DNA of 64,000 bases from Phymatolithon calcareum (Eukaryota; Rhodophyta; Florideophyceae; Hapalidiales), in NCBI GenBank assembly GCA_977006965.1, contig OZ345374.1, positions 1,302,001 through 1,366,000 on the forward strand. The letters run 5' to 3'. Below are positions 1-10,179 of this stretch, piece by piece. Within the stretch, counting starts at the first letter, position 1; every line of letters begins with the position of its first letter. The notes under the pieces are model-generated. The model did no database searches and was not told where the DNA came from. It saw only the letters and a list, made by a program, of their open reading frames with translations. The position numbers and the translations under genes were made by a program.

Positions 1-468
1 GATAAGGCGAGAACATGGTCACAAACCTCTCCGTTGATCCCTCATTTCCTACTGATCCTTGAGTTGTGCGTGAACTTGCAAGCACAGCGAGATCTTGGGA
101 TATACACGGCTTCGTTCCCTGGACATCTGTTTGTGACTCAGTGACCTCCAAATTCAAACCTCTTGTATGGACGAGCCATTCGTGTCCAAATTTTGCCAGG
201 AAAGATATCAGCCATCGAACAGAGCACTCCTCTGGCTTTCTTGACGTCAGGCAAGATGCCACAAACCGAGCCATAACGCTGTGTCTTTCCGAGTCGCTGC
301 GATGGACTCGTGAGAAGAGGACGGGTCGTACGCGAAGCTCGGCATTTGAGAATTCGTTGTCAATAAGTGAGCTATTCACCACCATGTGATAGTCAACAGT
401 CCTCGCGATATCCATTAAAGGCAGGTCACGGCAAGGCCTCCCTCTTCCCTGTTCCCCACTGCCCAGTT
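1..468. other. No gene recognised
   Basis: The open frames here are short, overlap on both strands and resemble no family I know. I see no tRNA, repeat or transposon signature. Confidence 0.5.
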
Positions 469-1485
469 CTAAACGGTTTTGCAATTCTCCTTCATGTCTT
501 TGCAAAAAGGACAGGCGGTGTGGATTGCCCAGTGGCAAAAGTGCCGATGCATGGTCTTCAGCATATCAGCAGGACGAAACAGAAGACTCAGATTTTCGAT
601 GATTGCAGAATTGGGAGCTGTTGAATGAAAAGACCCCATATGGAGAATAGTTCCATCGGTACTAGAATCAGACGAAGAACTCGATTGGATGGACGAAGGC
701 ACAGGGGAAGCAGATTGTATCCATGACAGTGACCAGTTGTACACAAAGATAAATCTGGTCTTCAAGCTGTCGACCAGGCGGAGTAGGGGGCGTTTCCACT
801 GCGAGTGACAGGTCTTCAATTTTGAAAGCATGTCGCGGACTTCGAACGAATACATATAGACAGGTGCATCATAGCCCAGCCGAATAAGACATCTGAGAGC
901 AGAAATGTTCCAATTTCTGAATTCGTACGGTAGAATCAGTCCCCAGATTGGTCGTAAAACATGGTATCTGTTAAACACTGCCACCGTGATTGCCGCTACA
1001 GCCTCCTTGTAGTCTTTGTTGTTGATTTGGACAACGATGTAGAAGATGACAAATCCCAATGAAGGCAATGAGATGAGCAACTGTATCATTCCATTGCGAC
1101 GGGTTTCACGGATGGTGCGCCATTTGTCGGAAACGAAGTCGAAAGCGTAAATGGCTGCGAGCGGAATGAATGCGATGGCGTAGATGGAGAAGACGAATGC
1201 CGGGTTGTCCGTCAGAGACGGACCATCGCTACAGCAACAGCACTTGGACATAACGCTGCGTCGCGCGGGTGCTCTGAGGTTGCTGCGTTCAGAGGTGCAA
1301 TTCCCAGCTTGGCTGTCGCCTTCCCAAGATTCGACGATCTCGTCTGTGATGCAAGCAGAATAGTGTGCTCCAATGGCAATGACGACTGTTCTGTTCTTCC
1401 AGTTCATGTTGGGTACAGGCGTACAGTAGAAGAAAAATTTAATGATGGTATCAGGGGGAATGTTCCCCTGGTCAGACACCATCAT
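469..1485 (-). CDS. Putative membrane protein, unrecognised family
   Basis: The open frame is 338 codons. Three hydrophobic stretches, roughly residues 95-118, 130-155 and 160-185, look like membrane segments. They are followed by a serine-rich patch and a Cys/His-containing C-terminus (HRHFCHWAIHTACPFCKD). I recognise no family. The first 26 or so codons are read from one arm of a 63-bp palindrome (1387-1540), so the true start is doubtful. A methionine at 1407 (MNWKNRT) or the one before the CCCC run (about 1252) are alternatives. The opposite palindrome arm encodes the same peptide on the other strand, which suggests the 5' end was rearranged. The gene may be truncated or decayed. Confidence 0.35.
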   Translation of the reverse strand: MMVSDQGNIPPDTIIKFFFYCTPVPNMNWKNRTVVIAIGAHYSACITDEIVESWEGDSQAGNCTSERSNLRAPARRSVMSKCCCCSDGPSLTDNPAFVFSIYAIAFIPLAAIYAFDFVSDKWRTIRETRRNGMIQLLISLPSLGFVIFYIVVQINNKDYKEAVAAITVAVFNRYHVLRPIWGLILPYEFRNWNISALRCLIRLGYDAPVYMYSFEVRDMLSKLKTCHSQWKRPLLRLVDSLKTRFIFVYNWSLSWIQSASPVPSSIQSSSSSDSSTDGTILHMGSFHSTAPNSAIIENLSLLFRPADMLKTMHRHFCHWAIHTACPFCKDMKENCKTV

Positions 1486-1540
1486 TAAATTTTTCTTCTA
1501 CTGTACGCCTGTACCCAACATGAACTGGAAGAACAGAACA
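1387..1540. repeat. Palindrome with perfect 63-bp arms
   Basis: Positions 1387-1449 and 1478-1540 are exact reverse complements over 63 bp. The 28-bp spacer itself contains a small CAGGGG/CCCCTG stem. Both arms encode the same short peptide (TPVPNMNWKNRT), once on each strand. The absence of any mismatch implies a recent event or ongoing arm-to-arm correction. Confidence 0.9.
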
Positions 1541-1659
1541 AGCGTCTCGAACATCGATGCTGTTTGGAAATACCATTCTAATATTATTTCTTATCTCGAT
1601 CTCCGCTACGTGGCAGAACTGCAGAACTTTAATGAACGCAATAAAGCTGTGTCGGTAAT

Positions 1660-2326
1660 GTGTGGTCAGCGGGTGGAGCCCTCGAGGAAATCATTCTTTA
1701 CATAGGAGAAAGAACAACACGTTTAAGGTGCCTAAGGTTGACATTCAACCGAGCACCCCTTTGGAGGAAATCAGTGCTGGGTGCTTACTGTGGGATTACT
1801 GCGGTGATCGAACTAGTCGCCTTACAACGTACTTTAGCGTCGTCGAAGATGAGTACAGAAATTGAGTTTGAGTGCAAGAGACTCACAGGAGCTCTTGTTG
1901 GGAGAGAATTACGAATCAAGAACGTTTTGAGTAGCCAGACGACTTTAGCGTAGAGATTATCGCAAGAGCTGCCCCGTTACTCCAAGGTGAGGCTTTGGGA
2001 GCTCTCAATATAAAATCATCAAATATCCTCGAGGAAATCGCATCCTATAATGTTGCCGGGCCTGACCCAGTGAATCTGAGGAGCTCCATCCAGAGTTCGA
2101 CCTGGTCAAACCCTGGACTTCCGCTTCCCTGAACTAATCTACAAGAACGCAAAGGGGATGGGAGGGTGGGAGAAACAAAAGAAACTATTTCTCGATGCGG
2201 TCGAGGGGACGGAGGCAGATGTTACACGGTTGCACCTTGGTTTCTCGCCGTTGAGATGCGTGAGCTCACAGTTTGGCAGGTGCTATGATCCTGAGCTAGG
2301 TGTCTTCCGATACATTTGATTTAGGT
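1660..2326 (+). pseudogene. Decayed copy of helical gene family A (copy 1)
   Basis: Translation of 1660-1953 gives a peptide closely similar to the minus-strand product at 35953-36306. Both share RLRCLR, FNRAPLW and the GRE(L/I)RIK segment at matching spacing. After a stop at about 1953, similarity to the sequence following the second copy continues in shifted frames (the ARAAPLL and GALNIK region). A further open stretch runs to about 2326 (for example GMGGWEKQKKLFLDAVEG). The family is helical and positively charged, with no domain I can name. Several stops and frameshifts make this copy non-functional as read. In both loci the copy lies head-to-head with a putative membrane-protein frame. 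Confidence 0.55.
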
Positions 2327-3044
2327 TTAGTGTTGGTCGCCGCTGGACCGGCTCTTGTGGCGGTTACTGCGGGCTTCGAGTTGGGTATGACAATATCCTG
2401 GACACGCGTTGAAACTGATGGTCGTGCGGCCGAACGGTGCTGCGGTCAAACCGTATTTTACACGTTCATTGTGTGCCTTTGCTCTTCGAGGCATGGGACA
2501 TTCGTCTTCGTCCCTGCTTCGATTGCTTGATAAACGTTGTTCTGCGTTCCTTGAAATTGTAGAAACCACGTATCAAATCCATCCTTGAGCTGAAATCCCT
2601 TTTCGTTTTTCAATCCATTGGACAGCACAGAAATATTTAAATTAGTGTATTCCAAAGCTCGTTGGAAGAGCAGGCGGTCCTTAGTAAGCGGAGGTCTCCA
2701 TGTACAAGTACTCAGCGGCGCGGAGTGCGTTTTGAAAAACAATCATTGGAAGCCCTCACAGCCGACTAAAAGCACTGCAGACAACGTGACGGCAGATCGT
2801 CGCTCATTTGTTTTTGGCCGAGCAAGTGCTTGGGGCTACACAAGATGGACCACAGGAGCGTCTCTCTGTAGAGTCTCCATTGTCACATCTTTTGAAGTGT
2901 CCGCTTTTGACAGTAAGCACAGGAAGGGAAGGTGACAGCCGATGTTCACCATCGGTGGTACGTCTGAGGCGGATAACAGGACTAGGTACTGTTTGGTGCC
3001 AGAGGTGAACTGAGTTTTTTGCACGGGAAAAATCCCATCAGATT
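2327..3044. other. No gene recognised
   Basis: There are short overlapping frames on both strands and none is convincing. No repeat was seen. Confidence 0.4.
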
Positions 3045-3250
3045 TGAAAAGTTTTCTTTCTTTTTTCTTTCTTTATTGCTGGGAACTCCACATCCTTAAG
3101 AAACGAGTTGTACTTGATGTCACAACAGCTGTCATAGCTGCACAAAGTGCAAACCTTCGGGGAGCTTAACATCCATATCTTTGACAAGGTTTCATCCCCC
3201 TTCGTCCATTTGAGCTGTTGACGTTGCGTTTCCAGCACTCCCATGTTACG
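3045..3250 (-). mobile_element. LINE 3' end fragment with (GAAA)n tail, family 2
   Basis: Read on the minus strand, this segment ends in an AAAGAAAG-type tail near 3055. It matches 45115-45297 on the plus strand over about 150 bp, for example TTGTGACATCAAGTAC and AAGGATGTGGAGTT. Two copies sharing a body and both ending in GAAA repeats indicate a dispersed non-LTR retrotransposon 3' terminus. The coding part is almost entirely missing. Confidence 0.6.
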
Positions 3251-3924
3251 TAATACTGTATGTTATCGGCCATTCACGTGGACCCTACTTTGGATAGCAG
3301 ATGGAGCTCGCAACGGCAACAATTGCAATTATGATGGACAAACGTCATTATTGAAGTATTTACTGCTACATTTTTGTAACCAAATGGCGTCTATTTATCA
3401 CGTTCGCCATGCTCGCCTAGAGACTGCAGCCATTGCCTTTTCCCTCGCCATCAGTCTTGCCACCACCACCGGATTCTCAGCATTAAGCTGCTGTAAACTT
3501 GCGATTTTCTCAGAATTCACAACTTTCTATCTTCGTCTCACGCGGTCTCCACGGTGCACAGGAAGCGCAAATCCGTGATCCAATGCTTCGCACACCATGA
3601 AATCAAGGCGGCCATGCCAATGTCATCAAGACCTTCACGTTACCTGAATTTGCTCTCATGCTCCAGCACTGCTGCGTCTCCCGGTTCTCATTGAGTTATC
3701 CACCGACCGTGAAAGAGGACCGGCGCGAAAATACGCAATCGACAATGTAATGTTAACACGACATTAACAAGCATCAGCAGCGACAGGCGTTGTCGTCGGC
3801 ATGAGGTTGTGTTGAATCCAATCTTTCTAGGGAAAGGACAAACACGGGGATTATACACTGATTAAAATTTGTGTTGAGTGCAATGGCAAGACATCGACCT
3901 GACTTTCGTTCCTTCATTTTGCCT
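3251..3924. other. No gene recognised
   Basis: The longest frame (3243-3578, plus) has no features that support it. The stretch looks like spacer between LINE fragments. Confidence 0.4.
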
Positions 3925-4221
3925 CTCCCCTAGTGGGGCTAGCAGCGATTCGAGGGCTTAAGTTGCTTCCATTCTATCCTATCGTTAGCGAGTTTGACTG
4001 CGGCTTTCACGTCTAGTCCAGGTACGTCACCAAAAATTGATTCTGGCGTGGTTGGACCGTCCGCCGCAGAACCATGTCGCAACGTGGAGTTTGGTGGAGA
4101 AACTTATTGCTTCCCGAGTACCTTCTCTGCCTCCTGCACGCCCCTTTCGGGACGGATCCCTTCGCAGCAACCGAAGGGATCCTGTGCCGCGCGCGGGTGC
4201 ATGCATTACAAGATAGGAAAA
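3925..4221 (-). mobile_element. Inverted LINE-derived cassette (copy 1)
   Basis: This stretch is about 85% similar by eye to 44695-45022, with matching ends, starting at a CCCCTAGTGGGG palindrome. On the minus strand it encodes a degraded ATW-CGG motif, as found at the start of LINE endonuclease domains. It then jumps to a sequence resembling a LINE C-terminal tail. This copy carries frame breaks. It is joined directly to a plus-strand LINE 3' end at 4222. Confidence 0.6.
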
Positions 4222-4438
4222 TCTATCCTACCGAACACCTAATCCTACGATGTGGTGGACGTTCCGCCTCACGACGAAAATATATTGGCCGAGTGGGAAA
4301 AAAGACTGTAGAAGAGGTATGCCGTGAGAGACCCCTAGCCGTACTCAAATTTCTGAACAATGAGATGCTGTTGCAAAACAGCTCTAGACGCTTACCATAA
4401 GTGTGAGCAATCTTTTCGCAATAAAGAAAGAAAGAAAA
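4222..4438 (+). mobile_element. LINE 3' end fragment with (GAAA)n tail, family 1
   Basis: The plus-strand translation (HLILRCGGRSASRRKYIGRVG) matches the C-terminus of the RNase H-bearing LINE at 7946-8482 (HLILRCSGRALSRRQTIGRVG). It runs through the ORF end to a tail AATAAAGAAAGAAAGAAAA at about 4421-4438. It is a 5'-truncated non-LTR retrotransposon insert. Confidence 0.75.
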
Positions 4439-4612
4439 TCTATCGGTCTGACAAGCAATGAACTTTTGAAATGAACACCCTGTGCTCTGGGGCGGGGCGG
4501 AAGGGATCCTGCTGGTATTAATCCCACTTGCTAGAGCGCTATACAACAAACATATATCTAGAGAAAGAATTACTAAAAGGCTAACATCTGCGAATTTCAG
4601 AATAATGTCAGT

Positions 4613-5722
4613 CTATATCGAAAGTTCGCCAAGCGTTTCCTTTGCCCCCTCTCCCTTTCCGAAGAATGCAGCATTGCTTGTCTTGCCAAACTGCGCACTT
4701 CCCTTCGACCTGAACGCCTTAATAAGCCCTTTCGCCTGGTTGAATCCAGGGGAGTACGCGGTACTCGTATCCGAACTTCCTTCAAATGCCCTTACCAGTG
4801 TCTCTCCGACGAGCACCGCGTTATAGCCAGCATCCCTGAACTTCCAGGCTTCCACGCACTCCTTAATGCCGCTTTCCGCCACGCTAACAACATCACTAGG
4901 AATTTTCTCGGCCAATCGCAAACTGTTGTCCAAATTTTCGTCAAAGTTGTTCAAGTTTCGATTATTGACCCCTACAATGTCGGCACCAATGTCAACCGCC
5001 ATATCAACTTCCGCCTCGTCATGCACTTCCACCAGCGCATCTAATCCGTAGGCACGTGCAGCTTCAAGCAGTTCTTTCGTGCGTTCCTTCCCGAGCGCGG
5101 AGACAATAAGCAACACGGCACTAGCGCCGGCCATGGCAGCTTCGGCGATTTGGATTTCGTCTATGACAAAGTCTTTTCGGAGCACGGGACAGGGACCGGG
5201 ATACTTCCCGCCGAAAGTGGCGCGCTGCGCCTCCACAACGGCTTTGAGATCGTCAAGTGTGCCGCCGAATCCCTCGAAGTCGGTGAGCACGGAGATGCAA
5301 TTTGCACCGCCCTCATTGTACACACGGGCTATCTGGGTCGGGTCGCGCAAACGGGCGATTTGGCCCTTGCTTGGGCTCTTGCGTTTGATCTCGGCGATGA
5401 CCGCCAATGAATCATTGGGAAGGTTGAGGGCATTACGGAACAGATGTTCTTCCGGAAATTTACCCTTCTTCGCTATTACCTCTGACAGTGCAGTGTTCTC
5501 AGACAGAGATGCATACAAAGCTGCAACCTCGGTTTCTTTGCGATTTAGAATGTCCTGAAGCACAGATGGAATGTTATCGGACGCAACCGTCATATATGCG
5601 ACTTGATGGCGACGCGAGCAGCGTGCTGCAGGTTGGCGAAGGGAATTTGAGCGCGGTGTGAACGCGGAGGTCGGCACAAAAGCGGGAGTAAGACTTATCA
5701 TGGCTGATGATGTGCAAGGCAA
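4613..5722 (-). CDS. trpC: Indole-3-glycerol-phosphate synthase, plastid-targeted
   Basis: The enzyme converts 1-(2-carboxyphenylamino)-1-deoxyribulose 5-phosphate to indole-3-glycerol phosphate in tryptophan synthesis. Residues 1 to about 45 are rich in Ser, Pro, Ala and Arg with few acids, as in a plastid transit peptide. The TIM-barrel core follows. All hallmark catalytic segments are present: AEIKRKSPSKG (about 108), VLRKDFVID (about 182), ALVEVHDEAE (about 228), GVNNRNL (about 249), VAESGI (about 279) and VLVGETLVR (about 304). It is a stand-alone enzyme, not the multifunctional fusion found in fungi. About 50 residues beyond the barrel form an Ala/Gly/Lys-rich tail ending GELSI, longer than in bacterial homologues. 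It is single-exon and lies downstream of, and on the same strand as, the ELO gene. Confidence 0.95.
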   Translation of the reverse strand: MPCTSSAMISLTPAFVPTSAFTPRSNSLRQPAARCSRRHQVAYMTVASDNIPSVLQDILNRKETEVAALYASLSENTALSEVIAKKGKFPEEHLFRNALNLPNDSLAVIAEIKRKSPSKGQIARLRDPTQIARVYNEGGANCISVLTDFEGFGGTLDDLKAVVEAQRATFGGKYPGPCPVLRKDFVIDEIQIAEAAMAGASAVLLIVSALGKERTKELLEAARAYGLDALVEVHDEAEVDMAVDIGADIVGVNNRNLNNFDENLDNSLRLAEKIPSDVVSVAESGIKECVEAWKFRDAGYNAVLVGETLVRAFEGSSDTSTAYSPGFNQAKGLIKAFRSKGSAQFGKTSNAAFFGKGEGAKETLGELSI

Positions 5723-5794
5723 GTCGGAATTGTTCCGGAACGGGAAAGCTTTCGGTGGTGAGGCTGGCTACTAAACTTTATGTAGCAGTTCGAA

Positions 5795-5860
5795 CTTCTT
5801 TTCTACGCCGGAATTGATCACGAGCAGCAAGCCGGACCTTCTTTTCTACGCTGGAATTGA
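5795..5860. repeat. Short direct repeat upstream of trpC
   Basis: A 23-bp unit (CTTCTTTTCTACGCCGGAAT and following bases) at 5795-5817 recurs at 5838-5860 with one mismatch, period 43. It lies between the 3' end of the ELO gene and the trpC start, so a promoter role is possible but not shown. Confidence 0.6.
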
Positions 5861-5917
5861 GACTAACTACACGTGTTTATTTGCATCATACACATGAGAT
5901 TTCTGAGCTCAGAATAT

Positions 5918-6952
5918 CTAGTCCACTTTCTTGCCCGTCAACGCTCTCTTCTTCTTGCCCTTGTTGGTAACCAAGAAGTGGCCAAACAGAACGATGAGGG
6001 TGAGCATATACCATAACAGCCCCCTGCTGATCATGTTCGGAAGAGCGCAGCGCTTCTCGGTCATTATGTATCCAACATAGATGCTCTGCACACAGAACAG
6101 GCAAAACTGTACAATCTGCGCCTTGGTGATGTAGTACTTCCACCACGGAGAGTAACCAAAGCTCGCCAACAAGTAGTATCCATACATTGCGACGTGAATA
6201 TAGCTGTTTCCGGCGATCGAAAAATATGCATCCGACCCGGGTATCACCCACAAGATGGTAAACCAGTACGACAGAATGGTCACGTGATGGTATACATGCA
6301 GAAAGGACACCTGTCTGAGACGACCCTCAGCGATCATGAACACTGTATCGAGAAACTCCACCACCTTAGAAAAAGTGAACAACCATGTCAGCTGCGCCAG
6401 TTCAGTCCCGGCGGCGCCCTTCGCGAGGGGCACACAGAATACAGAAGAATTGCTTGCGGTTGCGAGCAGGATTGACTTAGTACCCATGTATGCACTGAGC
6501 AGCACCATGAAAAGGTTGTATACTCTCATAACCGGCTTCATCTTGATCCCACCTCCAGCGGCTTTTACGACAAAGCATCCCACGGTAACGAACAACAAGT
6601 AGCCCAGAGCGATCACTAATGTCGCATGCGGGCTCATAAGAGGGAACTTCCGCGAGTAGCTGTGAGCTTCGCCAAACTTTGAGATGAACCACGCGTCAAA
6701 TTTCGATGCCAGCGAATGGGATATACGGAAATCAAGAGCCCTGCCTAGTTCCAATGCACGCGAAGACACTGACGGACCGGAAAATATCTTGGAGGAGAGA
6801 CCTGCCACGCCTAGAGTCTTTGCGCTTGCCGATGACGCGACGTCCACAGCAATATCAGCCGCTTCACCGGCTGCGGCACCCACACTGTCGATCGCCGCGG
6901 AGGCGGCCTCGCCAGCTGCGCATATCGTGGTCGGAAAGAGAAATGACATCAC
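5918..6952 (-). CDS. ELO-family very-long-chain fatty acid elongase
   Basis: This is a condensing enzyme (3-ketoacyl-CoA synthase) of the ER elongation cycle, joining malonyl-CoA to a long acyl-CoA. The 344-residue protein has an Ala/Ser-rich N-terminal extension, then several hydrophobic spans. The family signatures appear in order: KVVEFLDTVFMI (about 195-206), the histidine box LHVYHHVT (about 218-225) and NSYIHVAMYGYY (about 250). The protein ends in KKVD, a canonical KKXX dilysine ER-retrieval signal, after a basic tail (KGKKKRALTG). Substrate class (saturated, mono- or polyunsaturated) cannot be told from what I can see. It is single-exon. Confidence 0.93.
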   Translation of the reverse strand: MMSFLFPTTICAAGEAASAAIDSVGAAAGEAADIAVDVASSASAKTLGVAGLSSKIFSGPSVSSRALELGRALDFRISHSLASKFDAWFISKFGEAHSYSRKFPLMSPHATLVIALGYLLFVTVGCFVVKAAGGGIKMKPVMRVYNLFMVLLSAYMGTKSILLATASNSSVFCVPLAKGAAGTELAQLTWLFTFSKVVEFLDTVFMIAEGRLRQVSFLHVYHHVTILSYWFTILWVIPGSDAYFSIAGNSYIHVAMYGYYLLASFGYSPWWKYYITKAQIVQFCLFCVQSIYVGYIMTEKRCALPNMISRGLLWYMLTLIVLFGHFLVTNKGKKKRALTGKKVD

Positions 6953-7643
6953 TGGCGGGTTGTGTACGAGGTGGGGTCGATGTGACGGCTGCAGATCGCG
7001 TCCAAGTGAGCTTGCGGAACTACGTCGATGCTCGATGTGTGAGGTTAATGTGGGGCAGAATGGATCCAGGGACCCGTTCTACACCGCAACTGTGCTCACT
7101 GTGCTCCCGAGCGTACCTATCATACCTGCATCTGACTGGACAGTTCACGAGATCTCCTGCATTCGGGGAATCTGTCAACCCAATCAGATCACAATATTTT
7201 GAAAACCAATCCTGTCAATTACGGCGCTATATCGAGTGTTTATTGGACCATAAAATTCTGTAAACAACAGATAGAAAAACCAATAAAAATGAAAATGTCC
7301 AGATCTATGTCAACGGGGTCATGTCTTGATCCCCAATCGATACAAGTGTCAACTTGTTTTTATCTGCATTTGTGTGGGGAACAAAATTTCTGCCTTCGTC
7401 TTAGCCTTGTACTCCCAAATGTTTCATGTTTTAATTCACACAGTTGTGTTTCACTCTCAAGGTCGGCAAGATAGTCGGTACTCGCTCTCGCCAATTGTGG
7501 CTTGCTTGAGATGCGATCCATTACTCACTGCGATGAGCGGTGCCTTATAAGCTATCGGATTCTCCAACCTACTGGCTGGCGGTTGCATTTCACACCCCAC
7601 GAATATGGACAATATCCTATCACTGTCAGGTCTAACGGCTACC
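6953..7643. other. Spacer upstream of ELO gene
   Basis: Presumably this includes the ELO promoter. No gene or repeat is recognised, and open frames are short and unsupported. Confidence 0.4.
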
Positions 7644-7911
7644 TCGATACGCACGTGCGAGTCAGTGACCCAACTTGGCGATCTTTCGGGCATCCCCTCC
7701 TGTGATGTAAGGTCTATCACTACCGCAATATTTTTTTGCAACTGTTTAGTTGTTTATTTGAAAGCCCTCATTAACATTCTTAAGACTGTACGGGAGCAGC
7801 TTTTCATAACTTGTTCATTCTAGTATATCGCCTGGTCCCTAATACAGGGACTCGTCGTGGCTTCCGCGATATGCACGAGCGAGTCAGTGATCCAACTTGG
7901 CGATCTCTTTC
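7644..7911. repeat. Direct repeat abutting a LINE tail
   Basis: About 44 bp at 7644-7687 (including GAGTCAGTGACCCAACTTGG) recurs at 7867-7911 with a few mismatches. The second copy is followed immediately by the (CTTT)n complement of the LINE tail. It looks like a local duplication into which the LINE inserted. Confidence 0.6.
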
Positions 7912-8545
7912 TTTCTTTCTTTAGTGCAGAAGACGTTAACTAAAGTTAACATCTCTCCCTACATAATTCCTCTGCCGTTTTAGGGCCTACTCTACCAATA
8001 GTCTGCCGTCTTGATAAAGCGCGCCCACTGCAGCGAAGAATTAAGTGATCAGCAGTCTCTTTGGTTCCACCGGGACAGGCCTTGCACATGGGGTCGTAGT
8101 CCACCGAGCCATCGTCCTTCCGGTGAAAAGCTGCTACCAGCGAGCAGCATTCTGCGGAAAGTTGATTTAGGATGACTTCAGCGCGTCTGTGACTAATCCG
8201 GAGTTCTGAGGGTAGAAACTGTACACTTCTTGGTTTCATCGAATTGCGCGGTTTAATTATTGACCGCGCGGCTTCCATGGTCAAGGGTACGCATTGAAGC
8301 GTCACGAGATCAGATTCCGTAATGCCTCGACGAGCAAGCTCGTCGGCTTTCTCGTTCCCAGGTATCCCACAGTGGCTTGGAATCCAAATCGCCTCGATGG
8401 TGATGTTGTCCTCCATCAATGCCTCCATGGCTTCCCACAGCTTCCTTGCCATTTCGCCATACACCCGAGGCTGTCCGGCCAATACATCCAGATAGCTCCT
8501 ACTATCGGTGAACCACCGGACGATCTCTTGGTGCCTCCCATCCTG
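7905..8545 (-). mobile_element. Non-LTR retrotransposon (LINE) 3' part with RNase H
   Basis: On the minus strand the frame from about 8545 reads an RNase H-type segment: WFTDSRSYLDVLAG, then IWIPSHCGIPGNEKADELAR. A C-terminal region follows with a Cys/His cluster, CKACPGGTKETADHLILRC, typical of the gag-like/zinc-knuckle tail of LINE ORF2 proteins. The coding frame ends at 7946 and a GAAAGAAAGAAAG tail ends the element near 7905. Reverse transcriptase and endonuclease domains are absent. Upstream of about 8545 the frame is broken and only unrelated-looking sequence follows. It is a 5'-truncated, dead copy. Confidence 0.85.
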
Positions 8546-10094
8546 TTATTATTTCGACTCTTGGGTCTGTCCGTTACTACGAGCTGACACTTGCGGGTGG
8601 TCACCCGACGTGGTCGCTTTATAGGATCTCCCCTAAGTCTTGTGCTGTCAGTCTCTTTCTTAGCCTTCTTGTTTCGCCATTGACTGAGCTCACATTGCAA
8701 GCCACCGTCTTGTTCGACAACAAGAGACATACACTACAATTTCAGATTGCCAGTGAGATGGCACAGTTGGAAAGCGGAAACAACTTCTATTTGCTTTCTG
8801 CGCAGAAGCATATAAAGATTCGACATAAACTTTTGGTACGACTGATAGACTCAATTTGCATGTGCGCTTGTGATAGTTTTGACGACTCCAAGCTCTAGCG
8901 ATTTCTCGAAGGGCAAACAAATCATTGCCCCCAGTTCGGCTAGCTTGTCATCGGTGTTATATCTTACCATTCCCTCTATTATCCTTGGGCCTTCTAGTTG
9001 TAGTTCCTTTTCCAGAAAACAAGTTTTGTGGAAAACGAAGTAGAAAAGTGTAAAAATAATAATGTTAAGCATTTGAAGAATTCTTTTAATGAGCAAGGTT
9101 GGTACTTACGGTAGCAGGGTGTCATCTCAGTCTAGTGGTACGCCCAATATTATTGTTATTATTGCAAGCTGTCGAGCAATAACAATACTCGAGATTACCC
9201 TCAATGGGAATTGCAATATATTGTAACAGACTGCTTTTGCATTATCGCAACCAATCACTGCATATTACGACAATTAGTGGAAACGAATCACCGCGTCACC
9301 GCCACCCACCGAGCAGCGCGGTCCATGGATAGGAAGTTCGCTCTTAATGGGTATTGCAAAACGGCGGCATTGACGTAATAACCAACAATAACTTTATATT
9401 GCTAGTAGGGCAATGTTAGGGAACGGACCCCTGTCCCTGTCATACACTATATAATCGAACCGGCTAAAGCAATCTCGTCTTTGAAAGGGCTCAGTTCGAC
9501 AACGGATTTTCGTGTTCGAAGTCCGTGTGGTTCTTGTTGTGTTCAGGGGTCAGATACGATATCTGCTTCATCGCCACACATGTATATTGTTCGTGGAAAA
9601 TCCAATAGGCGCTACATGATGCTACACCATATCTCTCTATTAGGAGTAAGACAATATATTAAAAGAACCGGAGAATTGACCAGAAAACTTCGTAACATTC
9701 CGCTTCAAGCAATTCACCTTCCAAGTTGACTTTATGAGCCGTCAATATATTTACGGCACATTCACAAGTCGTGCTCCACTGAAGAGACAAAAACGGTACT
9801 GTGCGTTTAAGTTCTCCTGGCCATTTGATTTCAGACTGTTATGACTTTATGAAACCTGTCTCTCTACTAATCCTGCTCCTTAACCATCACTTGAAGCCCG
9901 TGCTGTCCAGTGGCATTATTCCATGTCGAGCAGTTCACCACATGATACAAGTTCCAGTACAGTGCTCGCATGGTCGCCACATCATTGCCGTATGTGATGT
10001 GCATTTGCTTGTACTCAGATACACCATGTTCCAATTTTGGTTGATCAAGCGACCTGCTTGAAAATCAAGGAAAACTCGTAGATTTCAGCTCGCA
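8546..10094. other. Gene-free spacer
   Basis: AT-rich, with several ATTATTG/CAATAAT runs near 9150-9250 and no convincing coding frame. A tRNA A-box-like string near 9128 has no matching B box or acceptor stem. Confidence 0.45.
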
Positions 10095-10149
10095 AGCTTG
10101 GAGCAATTGTCTCCGACACTGCCATTGTCGGAGACAATCGCTCCAAGCT
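10095..10149. repeat. Hairpin, 24-bp arms
   Basis: Arms 10095-10118 and 10126-10149 are complementary with a single mismatch around a 7-base loop (for example TTGTCTCCGACA against TGTCGGAGACAA). Confidence 0.85.
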
Positions 10150-10179
10150 GGCGACAAACTTGCGATAGGATTCCTACTA

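Noticed and set aside
5079-5558. Plus-strand frame of 159 codons
   Set aside because: Antisense shadow of trpC, which has all catalytic motifs on the minus strand.
9121-9200. tRNA-like A-box string near 9128
   Set aside because: No matching T-arm, acceptor stem or cloverleaf could be built from the following 75 bases.
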